A DNA stretch of 64,000 nucleotides from Rhodoferax sp. BLA1 (GTDB taxonomy: Bacteria > Pseudomonadota > Gammaproteobacteria > Burkholderiales > Burkholderiaceae_C): the NCBI RefSeq assembly GCF_013416775.1, contig NZ_SZVI01000009.1, forward strand, positions 124,001 through 188,000. Reading direction: 5' to 3'. The notes beneath the pieces are model-generated. The model saw only the letters and a program-made list of their open reading frames with translations. It did no database searches and was not told the origin of the DNA. A program made the position numbers and the translations under genes. Positions 20,438 to 28,776 of this stretch are shown piece by piece (position 1 is the first letter of the stretch; each line of letters opens with the position of its first letter).

Positions 20438-21352
20438 ATGAGTGTCCAATCCACCGTTGTTTTTGCTGACCTGTTTGGTAGCACAGGCGTTTTCGAGGCC
20501 TTGGGCAATGCCAAGGCCACCGAATTGGTCACCCAGGCCACTGCATGGGTGGCCCAGCGCTGCAGCGCCCAGGGGGGCAGGGTTGTCAAGTTTCTGGGTG
20601 ATGGTGTGTTGATCATTTTCACCGACAGCACCAAGGCAGTGCTGGCGGTGATGGACCTGCAGCGTTCCTACCAGCAGTTGCTGGGGCGTATGCCACCCAA
20701 AGCCTATATGCCGCTGCGTATTGGTGTGGCCCGTGGTGGTGTGGAAATTGTGGACGACGACTGTTACGGCGACGCTGTCAACATTGCCGCTCGCTTGAGT
20801 GAGCTGACCGGCCCTCATCAGATTTGGGTCAACAGTGACGCCATCGAAGACGGTTTTGATGTGCCAGACGAGCGTTTTCGCATGCTCGGGCCCATCCACA
20901 TCCGTGGTCGGGCCGAGTCCTGCAAGGTGTACCAGGTCGAGTGGCAAGACAACCAAGGCTCCGAATTGCTGACCATTGCTGCAGGTTTTGCTGTGCCCAG
21001 CCGCTTTGGTGGCCGGGATGTCCTAGGTGCACATATTGAGTTGACCTGGCTGGACAAGAAAAGGGTGTTCAACGCATTTGACCTGCCTATCCACATTGGC
21101 CGAACCCATCAGGTCGAGTTTGTGGTGAGTGATGCACGCGTGTCGCGCACCCATGCGCGCCTTGACTGGCGCAATGGCAATGTGGTGCTGGTAGACCTCA
21201 GTTCTTACGGCTGCTGGATCCGGTTTGCCGGTGGTGGCGCCGACCTGCTGCTGCGCCGCGAGGAGTGCGTCTTGCATGGTCGTGGTGAAGTGGCCTTGGG
21301 AACGCCGTTCAGCGACCCCAGCGCGCCGGTGATTGGTTTTCTGGTGATCTGA
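20438..21352 (+). CDS. Class III adenylate/guanylate cyclase with C-terminal FHA domain
   Basis: The first 175 residues or so form a class III nucleotide cyclase domain with metal-binding aspartates in VVFADLFGST and LGDGVLIIF and the YGDAVNIAARL segment. Residues about 195-304 contain a forkhead-associated phosphopeptide-binding domain (HIGRTHQVEFVVSDARVSRTHARLDW). It has no membrane segments and is therefore probably cytoplasmic. The start at 20438 (MSVQSTVVFADLF) follows AACAGGT. It probably links a phosphothreonine signal to cyclic-nucleotide output. The cAMP versus cGMP choice cannot be read with confidence. Confidence 0.85.
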   Translation: MSVQSTVVFADLFGSTGVFEALGNAKATELVTQATAWVAQRCSAQGGRVVKFLGDGVLIIFTDSTKAVLAVMDLQRSYQQLLGRMPPKAYMPLRIGVARGGVEIVDDDCYGDAVNIAARLSELTGPHQIWVNSDAIEDGFDVPDERFRMLGPIHIRGRAESCKVYQVEWQDNQGSELLTIAAGFAVPSRFGGRDVLGAHIELTWLDKKRVFNAFDLPIHIGRTHQVEFVVSDARVSRTHARLDWRNGNVVLVDLSSYGCWIRFAGGGADLLLRREECVLHGRGEVALGTPFSDPSAPVIGFLVI

Positions 21353-21467
21353 CGGCGTCAACGCAGGGGTGTTTGCCGGGTTTGCGCAAACGGCCCAAAA
21401 AACAGCGGGCACTGCCTACAATGCGCCCCCCTTGTCCAACAAAGAACCTGGCCCAGACGCCCGACCC

Positions 21468-22316
21468 ATGAACATCATCGTCAACGAAGAACTCAAAGCC
21501 TATATCGACCCCTTGACCCCGGAGGAATACACCTCGCTGGAGCGCAGCATTCTGGCCGAGGGCTGCCGGGATGCCCTGGTGCTGTGGGGTGAGGTGCTGG
21601 TGGACGGCCACAACCGCTATGCCATTTGCCAGGCGCATGGCCTGCCGTTTCAGACCATCCAAAATACGCTGTTCAAAAGCATGGAAGACGTCCACCTCTG
21701 GATGATTGACCAGCATCTGGGGCGGCGCAGTGTGTCTGACTTCCAGCGTGGTGTTCTGGCACTGCGCAAACGTGAAATCATTGCGGAGCGACGTGCACGC
21801 ACCCAAGCCCCCGCACCAGCAACGGCCGATTCGGAAGACACCAGCAGCCCGCCTTGGGACGACGCAGGATCTGCACAGGAACTTGCCACCGTGCCACCGC
21901 TGGCCAGCCGGGACGACATCGCCAAAGCGGCGCGCCTGAGCAGCAACCAGGTGGTGTTGATTGAAAAAATCCGCAACCAGGCCACACCCGAGGTGGTGGC
22001 CGCGCTGAAATCCGGCGCGATCTCTCTCAATGCGGCCGCCGCAGTGGCCAGTTTGCCTGCGCAAGAACAGGTGGCTGCAGCGGTGGGTGGTGCCGATGAA
22101 CTCAAACAGGCCGCCAAACGCGTGCGCGAGGCCAAGCGCCCAACACGAGTGGTTTCAGCCGATGCAGGGGATCAGCCAGAGGGTGCCGCACATAACGCCA
22201 GCCCGAGCGATGACGTGTCAGCGCTTAAAAAGCGGATCGCTCAGCTGGAAAAAGAAAACGATGCCTTGCGCAAGCAGGTGCTGAATTTGCTGGAAAAAAG
22301 CAGTCGCAGCGCTTGA
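21468..22316 (+). CDS. ParB/Spo0J-like nuclease-domain protein
   Basis: This 282-residue protein begins with a ParB-type N-terminal domain (LTPEEYTSLERSILAEGCRDALVLWGEVLVDGHNRY), followed by an Ala/Pro-rich linker, a helix-turn-helix-like part (ASRDDIAKAARLSSNQVVLIEKI) and a C-terminal coiled coil (DDVSALKKRIAQLEKENDALRKQVLNLL). There is no ParA next to it. It is unlikely to be the main chromosomal ParB and more probably a plasmid-related or regulatory relative. A TACAAT hexamer at 21417-21422 may be its -10 box. The 165 bases between its stop and the dif-like site show nothing else recognisable. Confidence 0.7.
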   Translation: MNIIVNEELKAYIDPLTPEEYTSLERSILAEGCRDALVLWGEVLVDGHNRYAICQAHGLPFQTIQNTLFKSMEDVHLWMIDQHLGRRSVSDFQRGVLALRKREIIAERRARTQAPAPATADSEDTSSPPWDDAGSAQELATVPPLASRDDIAKAARLSSNQVVLIEKIRNQATPEVVAALKSGAISLNAAAAVASLPAQEQVAAAVGGADELKQAAKRVREAKRPTRVVSADAGDQPEGAAHNASPSDDVSALKKRIAQLEKENDALRKQVLNLLEKSSRSA

Positions 22317-22481
22317 AGGGTTGAAGCTCCACCGGTATGAAACACTTGGGCCCGCTCCAGCGTTTGCACCAACCATCCGCTGGCGAGCTGTGAACAGGGT
22401 GGCCAAACGTTTGTCTTCAAGCAAGGCCTACCGTCAACATTTGGCAAGCTTTGTCTTCGGACTTCCACACACCCATTCATA

Positions 22482-22509
22482 ACTTAACATAATGCACATC
22501 GTATCTACT
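22482..22509 (-). other. dif: dif-like Xer recombination site (left junction of the island)
   Basis: On the + strand it reads XerD arm ACTTAACATAA (22482-22492), centre TGCACA (22493-22498) and XerC arm TCGTATCTACT (22499-22509). Read on the - strand, the XerD arm TTATGTTAAGT matches the E. coli dif XerD arm at 10 of 11 positions and the centre TGTGCA matches TGTATA at 4 of 6. The XerC arm is less similar (4 of 11). Centre plus XerC arm are repeated exactly at 39230-39246. It is probably the reconstituted chromosomal dif. Confidence 0.75.
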
Positions 22510-22560
22510 GGCTTTTTTGTCAGGCTGGTGCGGCTCCGACGCCTACGCAAGAGAAATTGA

Positions 22561-22590
22561 TGTCACTTTGCAAGTAAATTTGATGTTAAC
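22561..22590 (+). repeat. Candidate left end of the TniABQ transposon
   Basis: It starts TGTCACTTTG and continues CAAGTAAATTTGATGTT (22571-22587), the inverted counterpart, with one difference, of 37829-37845. It is probably a TniA-binding site. The rest of the gene-free interval 22591-22883 shows no gene or repeat that I can recognise. Confidence 0.5.
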
Positions 22591-22883
22591 GGTGAGGCCT
22601 CTTCCAGCGTAGCGCAGGCGCTCTCTGGTGAGAGCATTTCCGGGCAAACATTATGCGCGCGCATCAGATCGGTTTGCAACCTGTTTCCTCCGCCTGGCAT
22701 CATAGGCATGCAAGTTGGTCCAGCAGAAAAGCAGAATCTCTCAGAACCGCATGTCAATGCACTAACAATTGCCATCAACGTATGCAGTTCGACATTAGGG
22801 CCAGCGAATTGCGCTTCGTGCGGTGTTTGGTTGCCGCTTTTGCAACAGTTAAAGCTTCAGTTCGTATCATCTGAGCGCGTTCT

Positions 22884-23875
22884 CTAAGTATTTTTTCGGG
22901 CAGCAAGGCCAAGGCTTAGACCGGTTGGTAGTTGCTCTATCGCAATAAGCTTAATGCTATCCGTTACTATTCTCCCGTCTCTCAATACAGCGAATGATGG
23001 ATACCATCGGTGGGTCTCTTTACTAAATTCGTAAACTAACTGACGAGCTGGTGAGGAGCCGGTTTTGAGCTTCGCAACCAATGTAGCTGCCTGAGCAGCG
23101 GCCGCATGTAGAGCGTCATGCGCTGCGTAATGCAACGCTAAATCCTTTCCACGCAATAAAAATGACACTTGGCAGTCGTCATAGAACGTGTGGAAATCGA
23201 GTATGGGATTTTGCCGCTCAACGAGCCGCTCAAGTAACTTTCGAATCCAAGTGTGTATTCCTGCGTATGCTTTTTTCCCGGCCTCAGATGCAATTGAGGT
23301 TACGAACGGATTCCAGACTATTGCTAAATAGACTAGTCCTACCCGGATCAACTCTGAGGTGGACTCAGCGCTGTTGTGCGAGAGCGGACTATGCACAATA
23401 GGTATAGGGGCATTGCTGGCTACTTGCTCCAGCCATTCCTTATCCACGTCTCTCGGGTCGACAGCAATCTCTATCCAACAGTCAGCCGGAAGCGATGGAA
23501 GAAACTGCGCCGATGGCACAGATGCATCAGTGTCCAGACCAAGCTCCTTGAAATTTAAAACGCCCCCCCTGCGTAGAACCCAAGAATCGCAGCTGCAAAT
23601 CGTTGCCCTTCTGGATTTTTGAAATTCGCAATTTCAAGTACTTGCCCTTTAGGTTTCCCTGGATCGTGATTGTGGAGCAATATCAAGGGCGCTTTAGTGA
23701 GGTGGGCTGTAAGTGTCTCCGGATCCACATCTACAAGAGGTTGACCATCTGTATTTCGTGCGTCCGACCAAATAACTGCTGGCACCAATTTTCCAAAAAT
23801 ACCACTGGAATGTCTTTGAATTGCCTCGCTAGTCCAATCCCTGGCAGCGGGGGTTTCGTTGATAAAGTCTGACAT
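22884..23875 (-). pseudogene. Unrecognised protein gene split by a frameshift at a G7 run
   Basis: Two adjacent ORFs read as one protein. The 5' part (23875 to 23555, 106 residues, MSDFINETPAARDWTSE) stops just after a run of seven G on the coding strand (23565-23571). The 3' part (from about 23565 to 22884) continues in another frame through a GTG at 23519. Adding one G would join ILGFYAGG to VLNFKELGLDTDASVPSAQF without a stop, giving about 325 residues. No family is recognised; a stretch near residue 70 reads LILLHNHDPGKPKG. It lies 15 bases after the tnpT-like gene on the same strand. It may be a true mutation, a slippage-regulated gene or a sequencing error. Confidence 0.6.
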
Positions 23876-23890
23876 CAGTACCTCTAAAAG

Positions 23891-24934
23891 CTAGTTGTCT
23901 GATTGAAGAATAAAATTGGGAACCTTCTCTGCCGCCGATGGCGCCGCAGCGTTGAGCGGTTTGGCGGGGGGGGCATCGCGCTTCACACGACGTTTAGCCA
24001 CCGGTTTTTCCACAGGCAAAGCTTCAACCCGTTGCCTCAAGCTGTCAATATCCCGGGTCATTTGATCGCGTTGGCCCCGCAGTTCAACAACTATGCCTTC
24101 GAGTTCACCATTGCGGTGGCGAAGCGCTTCAACCTGTGATTGCCGTTCAGCGAGTTGCGTCCGACGGCTATCCAGTTGATTAGACAGAGTGCGACGGGAT
24201 TGCTCCAGCTCCTTTTGAACGTTGGTCACCTGGACTCTTTCGCGGTCGACGTCCAATAGCACGCGCTTCATGTCTGCAGCGTGCCGCTCCTCGGCCGCCA
24301 CGCTGGCTGTGCGCTGCTGCTCCAACTCTCGGGTGAACTGCTCTCGAGCTGCAGCCAAGGCCTGCTGCAGTTCCTGACGTTGCGCCATGGCGGCGTCAAT
24401 CTGGCGCTGCTGGGCAGTGACCTCACCCTGCGCACGGGCCAAATCAGCTTGGGTGGCGATCAAAATGCTACGGGTCGCCTCCAAATCTGTGGTGCTTGCG
24501 GCCAGTGCACCCTCTGCCAGCGCCGCCTTGGCAATCGCAGCCGTCATGTCCGCGTTGGCTGACACGACGGCTGAGCGCGCATCTTCTCGTAGCACCAACA
24601 AGTCTTCCTGTGCAGCCGTCTGAGCCCGTTGCCATAAACAGCCCATCAGTTCGCCAGCGGCGTCACGCAACGGCTCAGGCAGATCCGGGTGCTCGATCCG
24701 AACACGGCTTTTTTCCCGCAACGTTTCCCAGAACCTGGTTAAGGCCTCCGCTGGAGCACTCATGCTGCCCTTACGCACCAGTTGATACAGCTTATTGGCG
24801 GTGGGCGTAATGCCGTACCGGAAGAACAACAGCACGCACACCTCGCGGTACAAATCCTGGGTTTCCGTGTACTGTGAGCGTAGCGCCTCGATTTCAGCCT
24901 GCAAACGGGCTTCGGCTACGGCAATAGTTTCCAT
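23891..24934 (-). CDS. KfrA-type DNA-binding coiled-coil protein (TnpT-like)
   Basis: The protein has 347 residues. The N-terminal 110 or so contain a KfrA-N-like DNA-binding domain (YREVCVLLFFRYGITPTANKLYQLVRKGSMSAPAEALTRFW), and residues about 125-310 are a long Gln/Glu/Arg/Ala coiled coil, followed by a basic tail. I chose the ATG at 24934 because AAAGGT lies eight or nine bases upstream; an ATG at 24958 lacks a ribosome-binding site. It is divergent from a tyrosine recombinase. That pairing is that of TnpT with TnpS in Tn4651-type cointegrate resolution, so I infer a co-resolvase that binds the gap between them. Confidence 0.75.
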   Translation of the reverse strand: METIAVAEARLQAEIEALRSQYTETQDLYREVCVLLFFRYGITPTANKLYQLVRKGSMSAPAEALTRFWETLREKSRVRIEHPDLPEPLRDAAGELMGCLWQRAQTAAQEDLLVLREDARSAVVSANADMTAAIAKAALAEGALAASTTDLEATRSILIATQADLARAQGEVTAQQRQIDAAMAQRQELQQALAAAREQFTRELEQQRTASVAAEERHAADMKRVLLDVDRERVQVTNVQKELEQSRRTLSNQLDSRRTQLAERQSQVEALRHRNGELEGIVVELRGQRDQMTRDIDSLRQRVEALPVEKPVAKRRVKRDAPPAKPLNAAAPSAAEKVPNFILQSDN

Positions 24935-24958
24935 GACAGTACCTTTTCGATGAATCAT

Positions 24959-25070
24959 TAAATATTACAACGTAATACGTTGCAATATTAACCATTAAAT
25001 AAAATTTATGGACATAACCAACATAATGTCCATAATGTGATTCCATGTCACGATTTGGAACTAGCTGATC
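24959..25070. promoter_or_regulatory. Divergent promoter region with candidate resolution (res/rst) site
   Basis: The AT-rich gap between the tnpT-like and tnpS-like genes contains two palindromes. The first, 24961-24989, has 14-base arms around one central base with a single mismatched pair (AATATT at both edges, AACGT/ACGTT inside). The second has perfect 10-base arms TTATGGACAT (25006-25015) and ATGTCCATAA (25026-25035) with a 10-base spacer, like a tyrosine-recombinase core site. One palindrome may be the crossover core and the other the TnpT-binding element. Confidence 0.6.
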
Positions 25071-26243
25071 ATGAATGCGGTCGTTCGTTTGGATGAGTTG
25101 ATAATTCCTGCTCACCTCGATGGTCATCGCGGGCAAAATCGCACATCCTCGCCGGGCCAATTAGCGGCCTTGGATGACCGCTCGGCTCTGTTGGCCTGGC
25201 TGGCCCGTTACGCGGACACTCCCGCCACCTTTGCCAGCTATCGGAAAGAGGCTGAGAGGCTCATCCTCTGGTGTACGCAGCAGCACGGCGTGGCGCTCTC
25301 CGACCTAACGCATGAAGACTTGTTGGTCTACCAGCGCTTCCTTTGCAACCCCCAACCGGCCGAACGTTGGGTCATGGCATCACGCCAGAAGCCGGGACGC
25401 AATTCTCCATTGTGGCGCCCTTTTGCCGGCCCCCTTGGGCCATCGAGCCAGCGCCAGGCGCTGTCGATCCTGAATGTGATGTTTTCCTGGTTGGTGGAAG
25501 CCGGTTACCTGGCGGGCAATCCATTGGCGCTGAGCCGACGAAAGCGTAGGACTGTGGCACCACGCGTGAACCGTTTTTTGCCCGTAGCGCATTGGAATGT
25601 GGTCAAGGCCACCATTGAAGCGATGCCCAATGTGAGCCACCGTGAAAAGCTGCATGCGGCACGCTGCCGATGGTTGTTTTCACTGCTGTATATCGGCGGC
25701 CTGCGCGTCTCAGAGATTTGCGGCACGGCCATGGGGGGATTCTTCAGTCGGCGTAGCGCTGACGGCCGCGAACGCTGGTGGCTGCAGGTTACTGGCAAAG
25801 GTGAGAAGACCCGGCTGGTGCCAGCCACGGATGAGTTGATGTCGGAGCTGATTCGGTACCGAACGACTTGCGAACTCAGTCCACGAGTTCCTCAGGAAGG
25901 CGAAGAGACGCCTTTGGTCAGGCCGCTGATTGGGCCCAGTAAGCCTGTGGCCCGGAGTGCGATTCACGAGATCGTCAAAGGCATTTTTCGGGAAAGCGCA
26001 ATTCGCTTGCGGCACCAAAACCCTGAACTTGAGGCCGCCGCTGCCCATCTGGAACAGGCCTCAACCCATTGGATGCGTCATACGGCAGGAAGTCATCTGA
26101 GCGGGAAAGCGGATCTGAAAGTGGTTCGGGACAATCTAGGCCATGCCAATATCAGCACGACCAGCATTTATCTGCATTCGGAAGATGATGCCCGTCATGA
26201 TGCAACGGCATCTGTGCATCGCGTGGGATGGCTAACTCAATGA
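25071..26243 (+). CDS. Tyrosine recombinase (TnpS-like integrase)
   Basis: This 390-residue enzyme has an N-terminal SAM-like/core-binding domain (residues about 45-150; FASYRKEAERLILWCTQQHG) and a catalytic domain. Visible catalytic residues are Arg in YIGGLRVSEICG near 209, a lysine in VTGKGEKTR, His and Arg in HWMRHTAGSHL near 332, His in NLGHANISTTS near 356 and the nucleophile Tyr in SIYLHS near 366. It is divergent from the KfrA-like gene, so I infer cointegrate resolution of the transposon. A phage-type integrase role is possible. Confidence 0.85.
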   Translation: MNAVVRLDELIIPAHLDGHRGQNRTSSPGQLAALDDRSALLAWLARYADTPATFASYRKEAERLILWCTQQHGVALSDLTHEDLLVYQRFLCNPQPAERWVMASRQKPGRNSPLWRPFAGPLGPSSQRQALSILNVMFSWLVEAGYLAGNPLALSRRKRRTVAPRVNRFLPVAHWNVVKATIEAMPNVSHREKLHAARCRWLFSLLYIGGLRVSEICGTAMGGFFSRRSADGRERWWLQVTGKGEKTRLVPATDELMSELIRYRTTCELSPRVPQEGEETPLVRPLIGPSKPVARSAIHEIVKGIFRESAIRLRHQNPELEAAAAHLEQASTHWMRHTAGSHLSGKADLKVVRDNLGHANISTTSIYLHSEDDARHDATASVHRVGWLTQ

Positions 26244-26258
26244 TAAATGATGGAGAAA

Positions 26259-26366
26259 GAGCCTCTACGCCTTGTGTGGCGTGCTCGGTAAACCGAGCAC
26301 GCCACACAAGTAGATCAGACGGCCTAGAGGTCAGCCTTATGACTGGAGATGCTCCTAGTCAGCTGA
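26259..26366 (+). ncRNA. Candidate retron ncRNA (msr-msd region)
   Basis: The gap before the reverse transcriptase is highly structured. A perfect 19-bp hairpin (26271-26289 with 26292-26310, AA between) is enclosed by CCTCTA (26262-26267) and TAGAGG (26325-26330), pairing that extends to about 11 positions with one mismatch. A second nested hairpin follows: TCAGC (26331-26335) with GCTGA (26362-26366), and GACTGGAG (26341-26348) with CTCC-T-AGTC (26352-26360). An AGC triplet at 26259-26261 could hold the branching guanosine. No T-run follows the large stem. Exact ends and the a1/a2 pairing are uncertain. Confidence 0.6.
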
Positions 26367-26367
26367 C

Positions 26368-27390
26368 ATGCGTATAGTCTACGAAATTAACCACCTTATG
26401 TCCACCCCAATCTCACCTCTGCCAGCCTCGCCGAAGCAACCAATCGAGGCACTCTTCAATGCCATGTATCACGGCAAAAAGAGTTTCTCTGATTTCGCAA
26501 ATTTATCTATTGATGAGAATTTCACTCGAAAAAGCATCAACCGATCAGGAAAGACTAGGGAGCTGCTGAAGCCAAGTGACAAACTCAAAGGATGCCACGA
26601 GTTTCTGCGTCTCTTCCTGTTGGATTTCCTGCCGTTGAACGATGAAATTGTGTTTTCTTACCGCAAGGGTTCGAATGCATACGATGCTGTTGCACGGCAC
26701 GCTAAAAGTAAATCCTTCTTCGTTTGTGACATCGAGCATTTCTTCCCAAGCCTTAAGCGGACTCGAGTCAAATCGACAATTGCCACCGCTCGAGACTCCT
26801 GTCCAATTGAAGATATAGATACCTGGTTAGAGCGCATCGTTGACCTTGTGTGCGTCGACGATGCCTTGCCAATGGGATTCTCGACATCACCCAATATCAG
26901 TAACGCTGCACTTTTGCCGTTTGACAACGCGCTCCAAAGCTATTGTGAGAGTCGCAACCTCATATTGACGCGTTATTCTGATGACCTCATCATATCTGGA
27001 GAAAATTTCGCGTCGCTTGATGGCATTGAGGCACAAGTCGCCACTCACCTTCAAGAGACGATGAATGGTGAACTGAATCTTCACCCCAAAAAATCAAAAT
27101 TCCTTCACGGTGGCGTCAAAATCAAGCTACTCGGCATGGTTCTGTTGCCCAATGGGACCATCTCGGTGGATGCAGGAGTCAAGGAAGAAATCGAAATCCT
27201 AATCCATTTCTACTTGCGCGATAAGAGCAAGTTCGCGGATCGGGTCGAAGGTGGCTTGCAGAAGGCAGAGGCTCGTTTGTCTGGTCTTCTAAACTACGTC
27301 AACACAGTCGACCAGGCGTATCTGGACAAATTGCGCAAAAAATTCGGAACGACTGTCGTTGATTTCTTTCTCCATCGCTCATTTTCATAA
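26368..27390 (+). CDS. Retron-type reverse transcriptase
   Basis: A short RT of 340 residues (or 330 from the ATG at 26398). The polymerase motifs are VCDIEHFFPSL near residue 120, LPMGFSTSPNISNAAL, and RYSDDLIISG near 203, a YxDD box with serine. A stretch SNAYDAVARH before the first aspartate resembles the retron NA..H motif with different spacing, and LSGLLNYVNTVDQAYLDKL near the C-terminus looks like the retron-specific region. It has no maturase or endonuclease domain. It follows a structured RNA and is four bases before an ATPase-TOPRIM gene, which fits a defence retron. A non-retron defence RT is the alternative. Confidence 0.8.
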   Translation: MRIVYEINHLMSTPISPLPASPKQPIEALFNAMYHGKKSFSDFANLSIDENFTRKSINRSGKTRELLKPSDKLKGCHEFLRLFLLDFLPLNDEIVFSYRKGSNAYDAVARHAKSKSFFVCDIEHFFPSLKRTRVKSTIATARDSCPIEDIDTWLERIVDLVCVDDALPMGFSTSPNISNAALLPFDNALQSYCESRNLILTRYSDDLIISGENFASLDGIEAQVATHLQETMNGELNLHPKKSKFLHGGVKIKLLGMVLLPNGTISVDAGVKEEIEILIHFYLRDKSKFADRVEGGLQKAEARLSGLLNYVNTVDQAYLDKLRKKFGTTVVDFFLHRSFS

Positions 27391-27393
27391 GCC

Positions 27394-28719
27394 ATGCACT
27401 TCCGTGTACAGATCGAAAGCGTTCGACCCATCGCAGCTCTTGCGTTCGAAATCGATCTGACCCGCCATGGATTGCTTTGCATAGTCGGAAAAAACGGTGC
27501 CGGCAAGACGACCCTGGCCAAGGCGCTTATGAATCTAGGCCTTGCCGATACTTTTGTTCGGACCTCATCTGAGGGAATTTTCGACAGTTCCAGCACGATA
27601 CGGTATATGGTCAATGAAGACGAATACCTGTTCACATATGACTCTGCGCTGCGCTCACTCAGCTCAAAGAAGCTAATACCAACACATTTAAAGAAACTGA
27701 TCGCCGTCGAAATGCCTGCACCGCATGGACAACGATTCACTTTTTTCCGAACATTGGCGAATGCGGATGATGAGATTCGTCGTGCGATTGTGCTAAAGCA
27801 GTATCGACGGCCCACTGGAATCATCGAGTTTTTGTCCAACATTTATGGAGAGCGTCGATTTGATAATCTAGTCGAGGTGAATTTCCGTGGTGGCGTTTGC
27901 TGTTGTATTATTCAAGCCAACCAACGGTATATCAGGGAAGACTACTTCAGCTCCGGAGAGTATTTTCTCATCAATCTTTACCGCAAGATATTAAAAAAAA
28001 CGTCTCTCGTGGTCATCGACGAGATTGATATCGCTTTGGATGCAAATGCACAAGCACATTTGGCAAACCAGTTGCGGCAACTGTGTCAGCAGCATCACGT
28101 GACAGTGATGTTCACCAGTCATTCACTTGCGTTGATGCAAACCCTTGATTCAAGTGAGTTGCATTACCTGGACCGCACCGAAACTGGTGAGGTCCTCACG
28201 CCCATGTCGTTCAATGCTGTAAAGAGCTTGTTGTTTGGTTTCAAGGGATGGGATAGGTACATCCTGACCGAAGACAAGGTTCTAGCGCAATTTCTTGAGT
28301 ACATCATAAATTGTTACTGTTCACCTGTATTTTTTTCGTATCAGATCATTCACGCGAGTGGTAGTGGTCAAGCCGTAGGCCTAATGAATAGGAATATTGA
28401 ATACCAGTTCCTTGGGGCACCTGCGCAAGTAATCTCCGTTCTGGATGGCGATCAGGTTCGTCCAAATATGCCTCCCCGTGTGCACTGCATCCCTCTGCAG
28501 GATGTCGAGAAGGCACTGTGGGAAGAGTACCGTCAACCCGACTTTCTGTATTCATTTGAGGGAGGAGAAAAACTTGACCCCAAACAACTGTACAAAGAAT
28601 ACCGTCGATTGAGGACACTGTCGCCTGAGGAAATATTTGCAATGCTTTGTGCTCGCCATGAGGTGGGAATTGCACAGTTTTCACAAGTCCTTAGGACGTT
28701 CCTTTGCCGACCAAGTTAG
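27394..28719 (+). CDS. AAA/ABC-type ATPase with C-terminal TOPRIM-like domain (retron effector candidate)
   Basis: The 441-residue protein has Walker A GKNGAGKTTL near residue 32, a signature-like SSGEYFLINLY and Walker B SLVVIDEIDIALD near 205, then a histidine switch in MFTSHS. The C-terminal third has TOPRIM-like acidic motifs: ILTEDKVLAQFLEY near 289 and VISVLDGDQV near 349. This matches the OLD-family ATPase-nuclease layout. It starts four bases after the RT stop, so the two are co-expressed. I infer that the RT-ncRNA complex controls it, as for ATPase-TOPRIM retrons. Catalytic activity is not shown. Confidence 0.75.
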   Translation: MHFRVQIESVRPIAALAFEIDLTRHGLLCIVGKNGAGKTTLAKALMNLGLADTFVRTSSEGIFDSSSTIRYMVNEDEYLFTYDSALRSLSSKKLIPTHLKKLIAVEMPAPHGQRFTFFRTLANADDEIRRAIVLKQYRRPTGIIEFLSNIYGERRFDNLVEVNFRGGVCCCIIQANQRYIREDYFSSGEYFLINLYRKILKKTSLVVIDEIDIALDANAQAHLANQLRQLCQQHHVTVMFTSHSLALMQTLDSSELHYLDRTETGEVLTPMSFNAVKSLLFGFKGWDRYILTEDKVLAQFLEYIINCYCSPVFFSYQIIHASGSGQAVGLMNRNIEYQFLGAPAQVISVLDGDQVRPNMPPRVHCIPLQDVEKALWEEYRQPDFLYSFEGGEKLDPKQLYKEYRRLRTLSPEEIFAMLCARHEVGIAQFSQVLRTFLCRPS

Positions 28720-28776
28720 GTTTTGGCCCTCGAAGCTGGCATGTGACGAACGTCGCCGAATCGCAGTTGACGAGCC

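Noticed and set aside
22510-22883. Short open frames on both strands in the left gene-free interval
   Set aside because: None has a ribosome-binding site or recognisable sequence; one runs across the transposon end.
25071-26243. The tyrosine recombinase as the integrase of the whole 16.8-kb island
   Set aside because: The island edges are dif-like rather than a phage-type att in a tRNA gene, and the recombinase is divergent from a KfrA-like partner as in TnpS/TnpT. It cannot be fully excluded.
26271-26310. The large hairpin as a terminator of the tyrosine recombinase gene
   Set aside because: No T-run follows, the stem is unusually long, and further structured sequence continues to the RT start, so an RNA element is more likely.
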